Positions 1 to 11,710 of a DNA stretch of 64,000 nucleotides are shown piece after piece; position 1 is the first letter of the stretch, and each line of letters starts with the position of its first letter. Origin of the DNA: Harmothoe impar (Eukaryota > Annelida > Polychaeta > Phyllodocida > Polynoidae). The stretch spans positions 42,625,472 through 42,689,471 of the forward strand of contig OX381715.1 of assembly GCA_947462335.1 (NCBI GenBank), written 5' to 3'. Under the pieces are notes generated by a model, which was not told the DNA's origin, did not search any database, and was given only the letters and a program-made list of their open reading frames with translations. The position numbers were made by a program, and so were the translations under genes.

Positions 1-159
1 AACATGTTCTCTCATCCACTTTTTTGCCAAAGATTTGATGATTTAAAAAAACTGTAACATAGCTTTTTCAGATCGACTGTGTGGGATTTTGATGGATATA
101 CACATGAAATAAGCACAGAGAAGATCTTGTATAGTTCCCCCATTGAGGGTCAATTCACT

Positions 160-420
160 TGGTTCGCCTCGTGAAATAATCCTCAGTGGCGAACTCTACT
201 CGTGAGCCTTTGTCTATGTAGTCCGAGCCTTTGGTCAGAGTCTTATATAGGACTGTGTTGGGAGAGTGAACGTGGTGGGGACGGTACCAGCTAGCGGGTA
301 AAGGGACAGATATCCGACAGGAAGTGAGAAACGTGCCCAGGGTACACACATATCTGACCTCTACGTGAGAGGTACCCCCAGAGAGATACTGGAGGGATAC
401 ACGCAAAATTTGTTATAACA
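160..420. repeat. Diverged dispersed repeat, copy near window start
   Basis: 'tagcgggtaaagggacagat' and the 'ggaagtgag...aacgtg' and 'gagggatac' blocks recur in the same order at 1798-2095. Identity is partial; family unknown. Confidence 0.5.
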
Positions 421-747
421 GTATTTATTCAAAAACAAGAAAAAAACAGAACAAGATACAATTGCAGTTACAAAATGTATCAACGAGCCACTATAAGTAT
501 TATCATACAGGAATCGTTAGAAATTCCAGTGTCCGTCTCATGGTGTGTGTCCGACTCATGGTGAATCTACCCTAGCTTGTACTGAATGGTCAGTAGTGAT
601 GCTAGTGCTATCGGTGTCAGTGGTGCTACCGATATGGCCTGATGGCATTAGACCTTTAAGGGTACTGATAGGGTAGAGGAAAACGTGGCCATAGTACAGC
701 GATATTTTATCACTAAATGAGCGGTAACGCTACAGGGGCACTGATGG

Positions 748-778
748 GATATTAAGTTCAAGTTCAAGTTCAAGTATC
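748..778. repeat. Simple repeat (aagttc)n
   Basis: Five imperfect copies of 'aagttc' in 30 bases. Confidence 0.8.
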
Positions 779-1571
779 TTTTAGTGGTAACCGTTCATAA
801 AATGTTTTTCGGGTACAATATTGGGTCGACGGCCCTTGGGGATATATACTATACATGATATGAAACTCACATTCGTATTTTTGGGAGATATATTACATTT
901 TCTGTTTTGTGTATCTTTTGTGATATGTACAGGCTATTACAATGGTTGCATAGGTTCATCCTTTTGGTTGACTGCTGAGCTTTGTGAGCATGGAAATACT
1001 TGAATAAACATAATAAATCACTATATACTTCTTGCTCTCACTCTGAGCATATATCACCTTATGACTATGTACATATTGATCGTACGAAAAGTCTATACTT
1101 AAAACCTAGTTTTCAGCTAGATTATTATGGGGTTGGCGTACTCTTAAATTACATTTACATATTATATTGTATATAAATACAAAGTAGAGTAAAACATGTA
1201 TTGATTAATACACTTATTACTAACTAACAATTACCCATCTAGCTAAGTTTGGTGGTCCCATGCTGTGGCATTCACAGTCCGCATACCCTTTCTATACTCT
1301 AATAACCTAGAGCCCTATATAGTCTTCTGGACATCACTTTACTTCTGAGCCTTTCGGCTTAACATTCTAAGAATTAGAATGTGTGTGTATAGTATCAGCT
1401 GCTGGTCCGACCTTTTAATGAAATGGCCAGAGGAAATTGTACTTAACCTAAAGTCTTTGTGTTTTACTGGATGCTGGATATACAACACGAATAAGATAAC
1501 TACCGACAGTAATAGTACTACTGACCATTCATAAAAGGTTATCCAGCCGTAGATAGCTGGTGATTCTACCA

Positions 1572-1793
1572 CACTGTGAATAGTTAGTGTAGGTACACAG
1601 TAGAATCTACTTTAGAATGTTTTTAAACAGTAGGATCTACTGTAGATTTACAGTAGATTCTACTGTAGAATGGATCTACAGTAGAATCTATTTTAGGTTT
1701 TCAGTAGCTTCTACTGTTTACCTACAATCAACTGTACACCTACAGTATAATCTACTGTACACCTACCAAAATAGCAACCAACATTTTACAGTG
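1572..1793 (+). mobile_element. 222-bp CACTGT-ended MITE, copy 1
   Basis: It starts 'cactgtgaatagtta' and ends 'cattttacagtg'. The interior repeats palindromic 'acagtagaatctactgt' motifs. It is homologous, in inverted orientation, to 5117-5282. Confidence 0.65.
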
Positions 1794-1797
1794 CAGA

Positions 1798-2095
1798 TAG
1801 CGGGTACAGGGACGGATAAGGGACCGGAAGTGAGGAAAACGTGGCCAGGGTGGAGGGATAAGGGAGTGGTCATTTTCTAACAAGGGGAGAGGGGGTGACC
1901 GATTGGTGCATTTCCGTGAGAGCGGTTCAACATTCTTTTTGGCTCCCCCCTTAGGAGGGTTGAAGCATGACCGACCATTACAGTAATGCGGGGCCTTTTG
2001 AGCTAAATCGCCGCCACCTCCAAACCACTGCATGTACCCCAAGAGGTCCTGAAGGGATATACAAGAGACCTGCTAAATCCATAATAATACATTAT
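1798..2095. repeat. Diverged dispersed repeat, second copy
   Basis: Direct-orientation match to 160-420 in several blocks, with about 100 extra bases in the middle. It abuts the right end of the MITE at 1572-1793. Confidence 0.5.
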
Positions 2096-2458
2096 CAAAA
2101 ACATTTATAGAGAGCCAAGATTTTGAAATGATCAAATGCTGAAGACAAAGAATGTTAATGGAATTTTATTAATTTATTCTCTTAGAAGCATTTGTTGATA
2201 CATATTTCATTTTTTCCCTCTATGACAGGAAATTTGTAGTCAGGAGGAAAATTCTCTCATTGACTTTAGTGGCCTAAATGATTTCAGAATTTCCCAAGAA
2301 TACCCAAGAATTTTATGATATTCTTAGTTACTGTACGAATCAGTGACTCATCCTGATACCCCACGAGTCGATGTGATGATTGGCGACTTATTCTGGTACT
2401 TTCAACATTGAATAAAAACGATCTCACCTGCCTAACCTAATTCTTTGGACCATGTTGC
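2096..2458. other. Gene-free AT-rich stretch
   Basis: No coding frame, repeat or RNA gene recognised. Confidence 0.6.
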
Positions 2459-2499
2459 GTGCGTTTTATGGCCAGGTATAAATTCTCAGCTATAGAAAT

Positions 2500-2800
2500 A
2501 AGAGAGGCACTAAAGGGGCACATGAACTCAAGAGCTATTTTTACCCTTTTACCAATGCATCATGTCCTTGGTCGTCATTATGCATGGAAACTCACCCATG
2601 CTGCACTATACTGGCGAATAACTCGCCAGTGCTACATTGGTGCATCATGCCGACGGGAGTCGGGAGTGTCTCAACCCTGTAGGGTCGGCATGATGCTTGA
2701 AGACAGCACTAGTGAGTTACTTGCCAGGGCTACATTTATGCATCATGACAAGCAATGGCATGATTTATTGAGGCATTATGCTGTCCTTAGATGATTAACA
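2500..2800. repeat. Relic of the TTAA/'gcatcatg' MITE family
   Basis: It contains 'ttggtgcatcatgccgac', 'ggtcggcatgatgcttga' and 'gagttact', the signature blocks of the family (see 13259-16027), partly self-complementary. It ends near 'ttagatgattaa'. The 111-codon open frame spanning it is not accepted as a gene. Confidence 0.6.
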
Positions 2801-3483
2801 GCTGCTGATATGAGGACATGACAACAGTGTACACATATATCAGCTTACAGGATTAGATGGGGCCCGATCAGACCCCACCACTACACATGGTCTAAGCTCA
2901 TCAGACGGCGCAGTAGCATGAACCATACCCACACAAGGTCGCCCCTCTTTGACCAGTCTGCCTGGATTTTAATGACTTCATGTTTTGGCTGATTTTAAAG
3001 GTTGTCTCATATCAGCTACAGACTAAGCTGGTGGCGGGGAGGCCCTGGGATTGACACCTGTCCGATTTTACATTTGGAGCATTGACAACGCTGACACTGT
3101 AGCTGGAGTGAAATCATCCTGAGTTACCCTATTATGCACTTCACAGCAGACCTATTACATGGTGGAATACTAGTCTAAAAGGATAAGTCGTGCTACAACC
3201 TGCACTGATATTCGTTATGTTGTAGAGCTCGTTCATGAGTGGCTGAAAACCTAGTCACTATAGTGATCAACCTACAAAGTCTTGATGACTAGAGACTTTA
3301 TATGCGTGGTCAGTTAATATTGTCAGATTAGTCAATACTGACCAACCCAGCGGGGTATTTTCATATCTATGAGAATTAGGGTTAGTCATTTTAACTAAGG
3401 CATTATTAATATTTCTGTTTTGCCTTCGTCATATCAGTTCGGTAACTTATACGGGATGGATACCCTGCTTCCTGTAGACATCG
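2801..3483. other. Gene-free stretch
   Basis: No convincing exon. A 'gttaatattgtcagatt(a/g)gtc' phrase near 3316 recurs near 63012, so part of it is a low-copy dispersed repeat. Confidence 0.5.
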
Positions 3484-3628
3484 TCAGTTGGCATCGCTGG
3501 GGGTAGAGAGGAGCTCTGGGTGAGGGGAGCAGCTCAGGGGGAGGAGGAGGATCTGTGAGAGCAACTCAACCTGATCAGAAATAGCCGCCCAGCCAGGAGA
3601 CAGAGACAGAAACAGCAGGACTGTGATA

Positions 3629-4072
3629 ACAGTAGTAGCTGTGGTAACAACAGCAACAACAGCAGCAGCAGTAACAGCAGCAGTAATAGCAGCAGTAACA
3701 GCAGCAGTAATAGCAGCAGCATCAGTAATAGCAGCAGCAGCAGTAACAGCAGCAGCAGTAACAGCATCAGTAATAGCAGCAGTAACAGCATCAGTAATAG
3801 CAGCAGCATCAGTAATAGCAGCAGCAGCAGTAACAGCAGCAGCAGTAACAGCATCAGTAATAGCAGCAGTAACAGCATCAGTAATAGCAGCAGCATCAGT
3901 AATAGCAGCAGCAGTAACAGCAGTAGCAGCAGCAGCAGTAACAGCAGCAGCAGTAACAGCAGCAGTAATAGCAGCAGTAACAGCAGCAGCAGCAGTAACA
4001 GCAGCAGCAGTAACAGCAGCAGCAGTAACAGCAGCAGCAGTAACAGCAGCAGCAGTAACAGCAGCAGCCAAA
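3629..4072. repeat. CAG/AGCAGTAAC microsatellite tract
   Basis: About 440 bases built of CAG with regular GTAACAG, GTAATAG and CATCAG substitutions in a 9- to 18-base higher-order pattern. Both strands and several frames are open because the repeat lacks stop codons (poly-Leu, AVTA-type peptides); these are not accepted as genes. Confidence 0.9.
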
Positions 4073-4362
4073 AAGCCATTGGATGGTTCAGTCACCGATA
4101 GTTTTATAATCAAAAGTTGTCAAAATATCCCACCGTCAGCGCTGGTTATCAGTACGAACTGTGTACTTATATAGTACATTGAGCTATATTGATAATGGAT
4201 ATTAACATGGTGTTGGTCTAGGTATGGTAATATACCATTAGCAATAAACGTGTCACAACCCATGATTGCCGATTAAACACCAATCGTGTTTATTAACGCT
4301 CAACGCATCATTGATGTAGTCCGTCATCAATACGACTATTAACAATACATATCTGAACCATT

Positions 4363-4594
4363 CACACCTTAGCTCCCAGACTATTACCACGTCCCCCTGC
4401 GGTAGGCCCCGGTGTAGGCTCACACCTTAGCTCCCAGACTATTACCACGTCCCCCTGCGGTAGGCCCCGGTGTAGGCTCACACCTTAGCTCCCAGACTAT
4501 TACCACGTCCCCCTGCGGTAGGCCCCGGTGTAGGCTCACACCTTAGCTCCCAGACTATTACCACGTCCCCCTGCGGTAGGACCCGGTGCAGGCT
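4363..4594. repeat. 58-bp tandem repeat, 4 copies
   Basis: Four head-to-tail 58-base units starting 'cacaccttagctcccagact'. The first three are identical; the last differs at two positions near its end (acccgg, tgcagg), after which unique GC-rich sequence starts. Confidence 0.95.
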
Positions 4595-4800
4595 GGGGGA
4601 GGCTCCTGCCACTGTGGGAGGTCTTTAGTTCACCAACTGCTCACCAGGGGGGAGGAGACCAGTGAGGAGCAGGTCAGGCAGAGAGGAGCAGCTCGGGGTG
4701 AGGAGTGTCGGGCAGCATCTGGGAGCAGGATCCACTCAGCTGGTTGTCGACTTCTCCACCAGGTAAGCCTTTTGGTATCTACAGTCAACACCTCCTACTG
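4595..4800 (+). other. GC-rich stretch ending at a possible splice donor
   Basis: It contains 'gaggagcaggtcaggcagag' and similar purine-rich blocks related to 3505-3560. A good donor context, caccagGTAAGCC, lies at 4757-4769. It could be a noncoding exon, but no coding frame or partner acceptor is evident. Confidence 0.2.
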
Positions 4801-5116
4801 AGAGGTCGTAATCCTCAATAATAGGTGTTATCTCATTAACCTCAGATACCATCACCTCACACCATTTAAACAAACTATTTCAATGAGCAGCTCTCCCTCT
4901 TATAACATCAACAATCTCAGACATCAGAGGTTTGCAATGGTCATTTATGACAGACAGAGGACCTTGCAGGTAATACATCTGACCACAGGGCATTTACAAG
5001 AGCTCCCCCTGAGGGATGTGCATTCTCTTTATCTAACCCCCTACAGTTTTACCAATTTAAATTCTCTGTTCGCTTCGCCAAATTCTCTGGTATTAACTAT
5101 ACATGACTGTCTTCTG

Positions 5117-5282
5117 CACTGTAAATAGTTGGTTGCCTTTTGTGTAGGTATATACAGTAGTAGAGTAATATCTACTATATGTGTACAGTTTTTTTTTTGC
5201 AAATTAACTGCTGTAAGGCTATAGTAGATGCTGTAAAACAACAGTAGATTTTACTGTGTACCTACAGTCACTATTTACAGTG
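5117..5282 (-). mobile_element. 166-bp CACTGT-ended MITE, copy 2
   Basis: 'cactgtaaatagt' at one end and its exact complement at the other. It shares 'ttggttgc', 'gtaggt' and 'acagtagatttactgt'-type motifs with 1572-1793, reversed. No clear target duplication. Confidence 0.65.
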
Positions 5283-5330
5283 TAGGTGTTTTGATTCTTT
5301 GTTTGGCGTGTGGGGCTTTGACTCTTCTTA

Positions 5331-5644
5331 GGCCAAATTAAAAAAAAGGTTTGTTTCAGGTTACCCGACCCTACCTAGCAAAACAGGGCCGACCCTAGAA
5401 ATTTTTATGCAATTTTGAAAAAATATTTATATTTTGGGTCATTTTGGGGCTATTTAAGGGTCGATCTGATAGTTCACGAGTCGAGGCGCGAGTCAGCGAG
5501 TCGGCATTGTAGTTCGTGAGTCGATTTCTGGGTACTTTTCACGTAAAGTAAAAAAAAATAGATTAAAAAAAAAGAAAAAATCCGACCTACCTACCCTAGA
5601 TTTTCAGACCATGTAACCTGAAACACACCTTCTTTTTTTTGGCC
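5331..5644. mobile_element. 314-bp Harbinger-like MITE with TTA target duplication
   Basis: Starts GGCCAAA and ends TTTGGCC, flanked by TTA at 5328-5330 and 5645-5647. Subterminal 'gtttcaggttac' is inverted at the other end. A 3-bp TTA target and GGCC-type ends fit PIF/Harbinger MITEs. The inner part carries 'cgagtc' repeats. Confidence 0.65.
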
Positions 5645-6299
5645 TTACTGGATGCTGGTTATGGTCCCCTTATGTGGTCGCTGTACCAGCAATGTGGTCA
5701 CTCCTGGGAAGAACCACCCACATGACAATGTTTATAGCAATTAAGAAGTTAACCTCTCAGTCTCTGTCTCTTTCTCTCTCACCCTCCCTCTCTCATTCCG
5801 TCCATCTCCTTCTACTGCGTTCCCTATCCCCTGATGTCATATATATCATATAGCGTGTTGAAAATACAGTCCTGAAAGGCCTTCAGCCAATGCCTGGTAT
5901 TAAAAACCTACCAATATAAGTCATACGAGTAATCAGACAGTATGATATTGTTTACATTTTTTATAGCATTGACAAGAATGGAAGATAACAATATGCTTTA
6001 ATAATATTTTAGGGGTGTATTCAATCGGGAAATTCACTGAAGAATATGGTGTATTCAAATATCGTAGTTTCAATACTGTTAAGGGGATAATCTTAAATCA
6101 AGAAGCTCTGAATTAGGGACTATATTGACAGGGACATTATTAAATCAATGTTATTATCTTAATTTCTATATTCCACCGTTTTTAAGATTGGACACTTTAA
6201 GATAGTTTAAGACTGGGCGGATTTTCTTGTTGACGCTCCCGGGTGAGTCTGTCCACCAGTGCATGTTTATAGCAATTACGGAAGTTAACTTTGTCTCTT

Positions 6300-6304
<5 letters not shown>

Positions 6305-6353
<49 letters not shown>

Positions 6354-6600
6354 TCCCTTCCTGCCTCCCTCTCCCTTTCTCTCACACCCTCCCTGCCTCC
6401 CTCCTTTTCCCTCCCTTTCCCCCCTTTTTCCTCCCTGTCCATCCCTTTCACTCCCTTTCCCTCTCCCTTCCTCTCTTCCTCTCCGTTTCCCCACCATTCC
6501 CTCCCTCATTCTCCAGGTCCCTCTGCCCCTGCCCCTCTCTCTCTCTCTCATCACTTCTCCTCTCTCACTCCCTCTCTCTCACCCCAACACTCGCCACTCG
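6305..6600. repeat. (TC)n microsatellite and pyrimidine tract
   Basis: About 23 TC dinucleotides (6305-6350), followed by 250 bases of C/T-rich sequence. Open frames encoding Ser/Leu/Pro or Arg/Glu runs are compositional. Confidence 0.9.
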
Positions 6601-6700
6601 TTTTGATTCATACAATAGGTTGAATTTATATATGGCACATCATTTTCACTCATTATGTCAATCAGAAAAAACGGCCTATGTCACATATCATGCTTACTGA

Positions 6701-8130
6701 TCTGCATGTGACATAGGCTGTCCAGTATAACTGATGGAAATTATGTTTCTGAATGATCTTATTTTCTATCTAATTTACCTTTTAACAATGTAAGTAGTCA
6801 ACTCTCCTCACTGAGTACTAGTCATTACTTTACTACAAAGGGGCGCAAATGCGCACAATTTTCGGCTCGCCGGGGCCCAAATCTCACTTCCTCCCCTTTT
6901 GTTAAAAAAGGAGCACTCCCTTATCTCCAATGCATTTGCAAACTTGTTGACAATTCATTTGTTCAACTCTATGTCCTAAGCAAACAATTAACTATCGCGT
7001 TTCGGATAAAAAATCTTGTAGGCTTTTATTTGGCAGTTATAGTGAAATGGGTTGCAATCGAATCATGCTACACCAAATTGTCTGTCCTCGTTCACCTTTA
7101 GAATGAGATTGTTTACGTTAAACCCGCAGATCTTACTGCACGTCCAGTAACAGTCAGAGTGCAGTCGGGACAGGTACTCAGCCCTATATATAGGGGCGCT
7201 GGGCCTTCAAAGGGCAAGTTATCTCTTGCCCTGCTTCAGGGTGCAGATAACCTTTACACCTTTGAAGTCATTGTGCCTTTCTGGGTGGAAATCTATGATT
7301 GAGCAGAAGATTATCTTGACATTTGGTCCTTGTTCTGAATGCTTTCTATTGTTTCAAACAACACTGATTCAAATTCGTACATCAAGTGATTGTTTTCTGC
7401 CACAGCAATTTTCACGATGATACTTGCCATCTGTGTACCTTCATCCTCACAAAAAGTGAGGGGATGGGGGGAGGTCACATGAACCATACGTACTGCACAA
7501 ACTCATTCCCTTGTTATTTTCTTATGAACTACAGCAGCCATATTGATCTTAGGCATTGGACATTTTTTAACAACAATGGGGGGTTGGTAGATTTGGGGGG
7601 GGGGGGGGGGGGGATTTGGACCCCTTGAAGGGGGCAACCAAAAAGATTTGGACCAGTTTTTTAGTGAAGACGCCTGCACATTACTAAAGCTCAAAGGGGT
7701 CGACCGCACTCAATTTCAAGCTGCCTCGTGGGGGCGGGGACTGAAAAATGTAGTGGGAGACCAAAAGAATGGCAGTTTATTAATATTTGAACAGCATAAA
7801 AGGAGATATTTTAGGCTCCCCCTATCATAAAATATGAACACAGAGGACCTTTCATTTAAGTCTATTAAACATTTTAGTCTAGTGAATGTTTTAGTCTATC
7901 TACTGTCAGACTGTATTTCACTTGGCCTACGCCCTCCAGAAACACTGTCGTAAACTCGTGAAATAACCCAGTCAACAGATTAAGACCTGTGAACCTAGGT
8001 CCATATATATTCAATAGCAAATGTGGAATACTACTGTTGTAATACACTTTTGAGTAAGGCATTGGCTTTAAAAACTAGAATTAAATTATACTGGAAATTT
8101 AGAGTACGTAAAATGAATCAATTCTATTAG
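6701..8130. other. Gene-free stretch
   Basis: Nothing beyond the poly-G run and short open frames without family resemblance. 'tctgttcaatatata'-type promoter motifs were not convincing. Confidence 0.5.
7598..7612. repeat. Poly-G tract
   Basis: A run of about 15 G. Similar runs of G or C occur at 21474-21488, 26364-26379, 38649-38679, 46037-46050 and elsewhere; they can block sequencing polymerases and are likely length-variable. Confidence 0.9.
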
Positions 8131-8285
8131 GTCTGTGTCCACTAGGATTCTTTATACTCTTTTGTCGCCAAAAAACACATTTAGTTTCCAACAGTTTTGT
8201 CGGCACCAAAACAGGTTTGTATGCACAAAAAACAGAGTTTTCAGCAACATAACAGTGTAATGAATCCTCGTGGACACAGGCCTAT
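8131..8285. mobile_element. ~155-bp inverted-repeat MITE
   Basis: 'ggtctgtgtccactaggatt' near the left end and 'aatcctcgtggacacaggcc' near the right end are inverted copies with two mismatches. Flanks share 'att'. The interior holds 'ccaaaaaaca'-type repeats. Confidence 0.6.
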
Positions 8286-9237
8286 TGACACAAGTAATCC
8301 ATAATGAAAAGTTTTGATCCAGGCTACTTTAGGTGCCGAACGTGGGTGTGAGTGCATAACGTATTTTTTAGCAGTGTGTGAATCAACACAAAACATCAAC
8401 AATACAAGTTGTATGCAAAGGCCATTCTCATGATGCATTTATAATATATGTTTTGGAAACTGTCTGATGACATATAGGTGATAAGGAGGTGGCACCAGGG
8501 AGAAAGGTGATAATAGGCGGAACCACAAAAATAGTGGGACCCAACTAGCTAAAAGGCCCATCTGTGGGTGATATTTAGTACTGGCTTTGGCCACGAGGGG
8601 GCAAGAAAATGGCTAAGGAGTGCAAAGTTCAAGATGAAATGCTCTAGGATATTTTTTTGTGTATAATACAACATAGTTATTAGAATTATTAAATCTTTAC
8701 TGCTTACATTCCATATTTGGCAGGCAAAAAGGACATTTTGTATATCTGCATAAGTCACTCTCTGGTTGCCATGGAAACTACTCCATTACCAGAAATGGGA
8801 GATAATTATCCTAATGTCTTGGACATCCCATCAGCTACTCAGAACTAAAAACAGCCTGTGCAAATTCCTTCTAGAACCAAATTTAGACCTAAAAATCCTA
8901 TTTTATTTGGCTTTTTATCAATAAAACATATTTTCCATAATTATCATTATTTATTATGGGATGCAATGCTTTTAGGGCTTATTTACCATTTTCAGTTAAT
9001 GATATGAGCTAATCTTTGAAAAGTGATTTCCACAAATCTACCAGGAATGTTTTAGCTCACATGTTGTTGTTGTTATTTCTTTTATTTTACTTGCAGTAAT
9101 GTAGGGCCAGGCCCAGTTTGCGTTCTGCAACTCATGTGTATATATTATAGAGATGGTAATCATATTGAATATACAAACAGTGACCCTAAGGGATCCTATA
9201 GATCTTAATAATATCTATAATAACTCGTAAGGATTCT

Positions 9238-9493
9238 TTAAAATGACTACCTTGTCACTAAAGGTGACAGTTGTCGTCATGACAAACCAATTAATGCAGC
9301 ACTGGCAAGTAACTCGCAGGTGCTGCATTGGTGCATCATGTCGACCCTTCAAATTCAGGAGTGTCTTAACCCCGTAGGGTCGGCATGATGCTTGAATGCA
9401 GCACTGGTGAGTCACTCATTAGGGCTGCATTAAATGCATCATGACGACCAAGGCTATGATGCATTAAGGCACAATGCCATCCTAAAGGGTTAA
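9238..9493. repeat. TTAA/'gcatcatg' MITE family member
   Basis: Ends at 9490-9493 in GGGTTAA preceded by 'cctaaa'. It holds 'ggtgctgcattggtgcatca' and its near-complement 'ggcatgatgcttgaatgcag', with a 'cgtagggtcggcatgatg' centre. The left end is decayed (TTAAAATG at 9238). Confidence 0.65.
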
Positions 9494-9976
9494 ACTGATG
9501 TTCTGCAATGTAGTTATACGGTATTGTTACGGGGTGTTGCTACGGGTATCAGCTTGTTATAAGATACTAGCTTCACCATTGTCACCATTGTTCCTGTACA
9601 GATTAGTTTCCATGGTTACCTAACATATACCTGAGCAATCTCCATGGAAACTGAGGTCAAAACAAGCACAGAGCAATAAGGCAGTTGTGTTCTGACTCCT
9701 AGTTCTCACCTTAGGCAAGGAAAATGATTCACTAGAAGGCTTCCCATCACTCAGAAGGTTATAAGTCATCCTATGGTGAAATGTATCCTATAGACACAGG
9801 TCTGCAATGATCTGTCTGAACCATGGGTTTCTCCACGATAGGGATCTTGGGTCGTATCATATGAAGCAGAGCCGAGTGTGATGCAACGTAACCTCCCACA
9901 AGTGGAGAAACCAGGACTGATTTGAGTGGATCTCTGTATTTATTTTATGGGGTTAATCATAAATCATATGTAACAA

Positions 9977-10016
9977 GAATTGCGGTTGTTGCAGCGTAAA
10001 AAATGCCTCAGGTACT
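9977..10016. repeat. Single arm of the 'caagaattgcggttg' hairpin element
   Basis: Forty bases match one arm and the centre of the hairpin at 59189-59263. The second arm is absent. Both copies lie just before an array of the same minisatellite. Confidence 0.65.
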
Positions 10017-10089
10017 GTGTGACGTCAGTGCGATGAAGTGTGCAATCACAACTTTGTCATTCTGTTTAAATAATTAACATGTCACTATA

Positions 10090-10705
10090 CTAGGCAGATA
10101 AACAATTAGAAGATCTGTTGTTAGAAGGCCAGCTATATTAGCAACACACCAATAGAACCATTGAATTCTTTGAGTCCATTTTTAGGGGGGGGGGTTGGTA
10201 TGATTATAATCAACCTCAGGACCATGCAAATGTGTGTTGCTAGGCAGATAAATAATTATAAAAGCTGTTGCCAGGCAACCAGCTGTATTAGAAACAAACC
10301 AATAGAACCATTGACTTTCTTGTGTCCATATTAGGGGGGGTAGACATGATTATAATCAACCTCTGGACTATGGAAATGTGTGTTGCTAGGCAGATAACCA
10401 ATTAGAATAGCTGTTGCCAGGTAACCAGCTGTATTAGCAACAAACCAATAGAACCATTGAATTCCTTGGGTCCATGTTAAGGGGGGGGGGTAGGTATGAT
10501 TATAATCAACCGCAGGACCATGGAAATGTATGTTGCTAGGCAGATAAACAATTAGAATAGCTGTTGCTAGGCAACCAGCTGTATTAGCAACAAACCAATA
10601 GAACCATTGAATTCCCTTTGGTCCATGATAGGCGGGTAGGTATGATTATAATCAACCTCAGGACCATGGAAATGTGTGTTGCTAGGCAGATAAACAATTA
10701 GAACT
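10090..10705. repeat. ~146-bp minisatellite, array 1 (about 4 units)
   Basis: Units share 'gttgctaggcagataaacaa', 'gccaggcaaccagctgtatt', 'caatagaaccattgaattcc' and 'ggtatgattataatcaacc', with a variable G run. Unit starts are near 10093, 10235, 10388, 10540 and 10686. It is the same repeat as the array at 59400-61040. Confidence 0.88.
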
Positions 10706-11639
10706 GGACTGCCTTTGTATTACAACAAGGTGGTCTATTTCCTTAATTATCCTTAATTATTGGTTTTAGTATATCATAATTTTAATGTGTGCTCTAAATT
10801 TTAATGTGTGCTCTAAATGTGCTGTAAATATATGAGAGAGGCCTGTTTATTCTATTCTAGTCAAATATACCTGTGAAATGCTTGCCTATTTAGTATTTAT
10901 TAAATATCTATTTATCGCTAGTACCGGTATGGATAAAAGTATTGAAATGTATTTGAATTAATAATGAATGTACTAGGTTATAAAAGTATGTGAGACGTCT
11001 GGTTCAAATAAGTATAAAGAGATTGAAATCTCAAGGCCCCGTATTTCGTTGAAACCCTTTATAAAACTTAAACTGATCCTGTATTTATTTTTAAATGCAG
11101 ATGTCAAGCATTAAAGGAGAAAAAGACATTTTATTAGCCTGCGATTCGGTTTGCAAAAATATAGTCCCCCCCCCTCTATCGCCTATATCGTCATTATTTG
11201 TAGAAATTAGGCCTAATACGCTATCAAAAAACATCAATTTATTGAAAAGAAAGACGATCAAACGATAATTCATAAAAATAAAATAAAATTATGGCTCGTT
11301 CACACCGTCCCCTTTTCCACTCACCAGTCGAAATTTCGGCGCCACCATTTCTCTATGGGAGTTTTTAACGATCCTTTTTTCCCCGATCCATCAAGTTAAG
11401 AAGCCTCAATCACATTTTCTGGGGGGCTAGGGCCTAATTCAGCTATTGTTCGTGTAAATATAGGATGTTTTGTACAGCTAAGGCTTGGTTTCAAGCCAAA
11501 ATATGGTATTTTAACCCCCAAACGAAGCCAATGAAAAAAAATGGCTATCGTCTCAATCTGAATGTGGGTCAACGATCAGCTGATCGCAGTGTGCAGTCAT
11601 TTTCCGTCTGAAAAACGCCGACGCCGAATTCGTCTCCGC

Positions 11640-11710
11640 AGCGGCCGGGAATCGAACCCGGGCCGCCGCGGTGCAAGGCGAGAGCGCTAACCACTAGACC
11701 ATCTCGAGGA
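11640..11710 (-). repeat. tRNA-like sequence (tRNA-derived SINE head or tRNA pseudogene)
   Basis: On the minus strand an exact A box (TGGTCTAGTGG, 11701-11691) and B box (GGTTCGATTCC, 11658-11648) are spaced as in a tRNA, with a good T stem. The anticodon and acceptor stems do not pair properly, so it is not called as a functional tRNA. Sequence toward lower coordinates (to about 11540) could be a SINE body. Confidence 0.45.

Noticed and set aside
2459..2794. 111-codon frame
   Set aside because: It lies wholly in a diverged 'gcatcatg' MITE and has no protein similarity that I recognise.
3484..4174. Long open frames on both strands (poly-Leu, AVTA repeats)
   Set aside because: They are produced by the CAG/GTAACAG microsatellite lacking stop codons; no start context, splice sites or domain.
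4363..4594. CRISPR-like regular repeat
   Set aside because: The units are contiguous with no spacers, in animal DNA; a plain tandem repeat.
6197..6700. Open frames rich in Ser/Leu/Pro and Arg/Glu
   Set aside because: They coincide with the (TC)n tract and its pyrimidine-rich flank; compositional artefact.
11640..11710. Functional tRNA gene
   Set aside because: A and B boxes are present but acceptor and anticodon stems do not form; tRNA-derived repeat is more likely.
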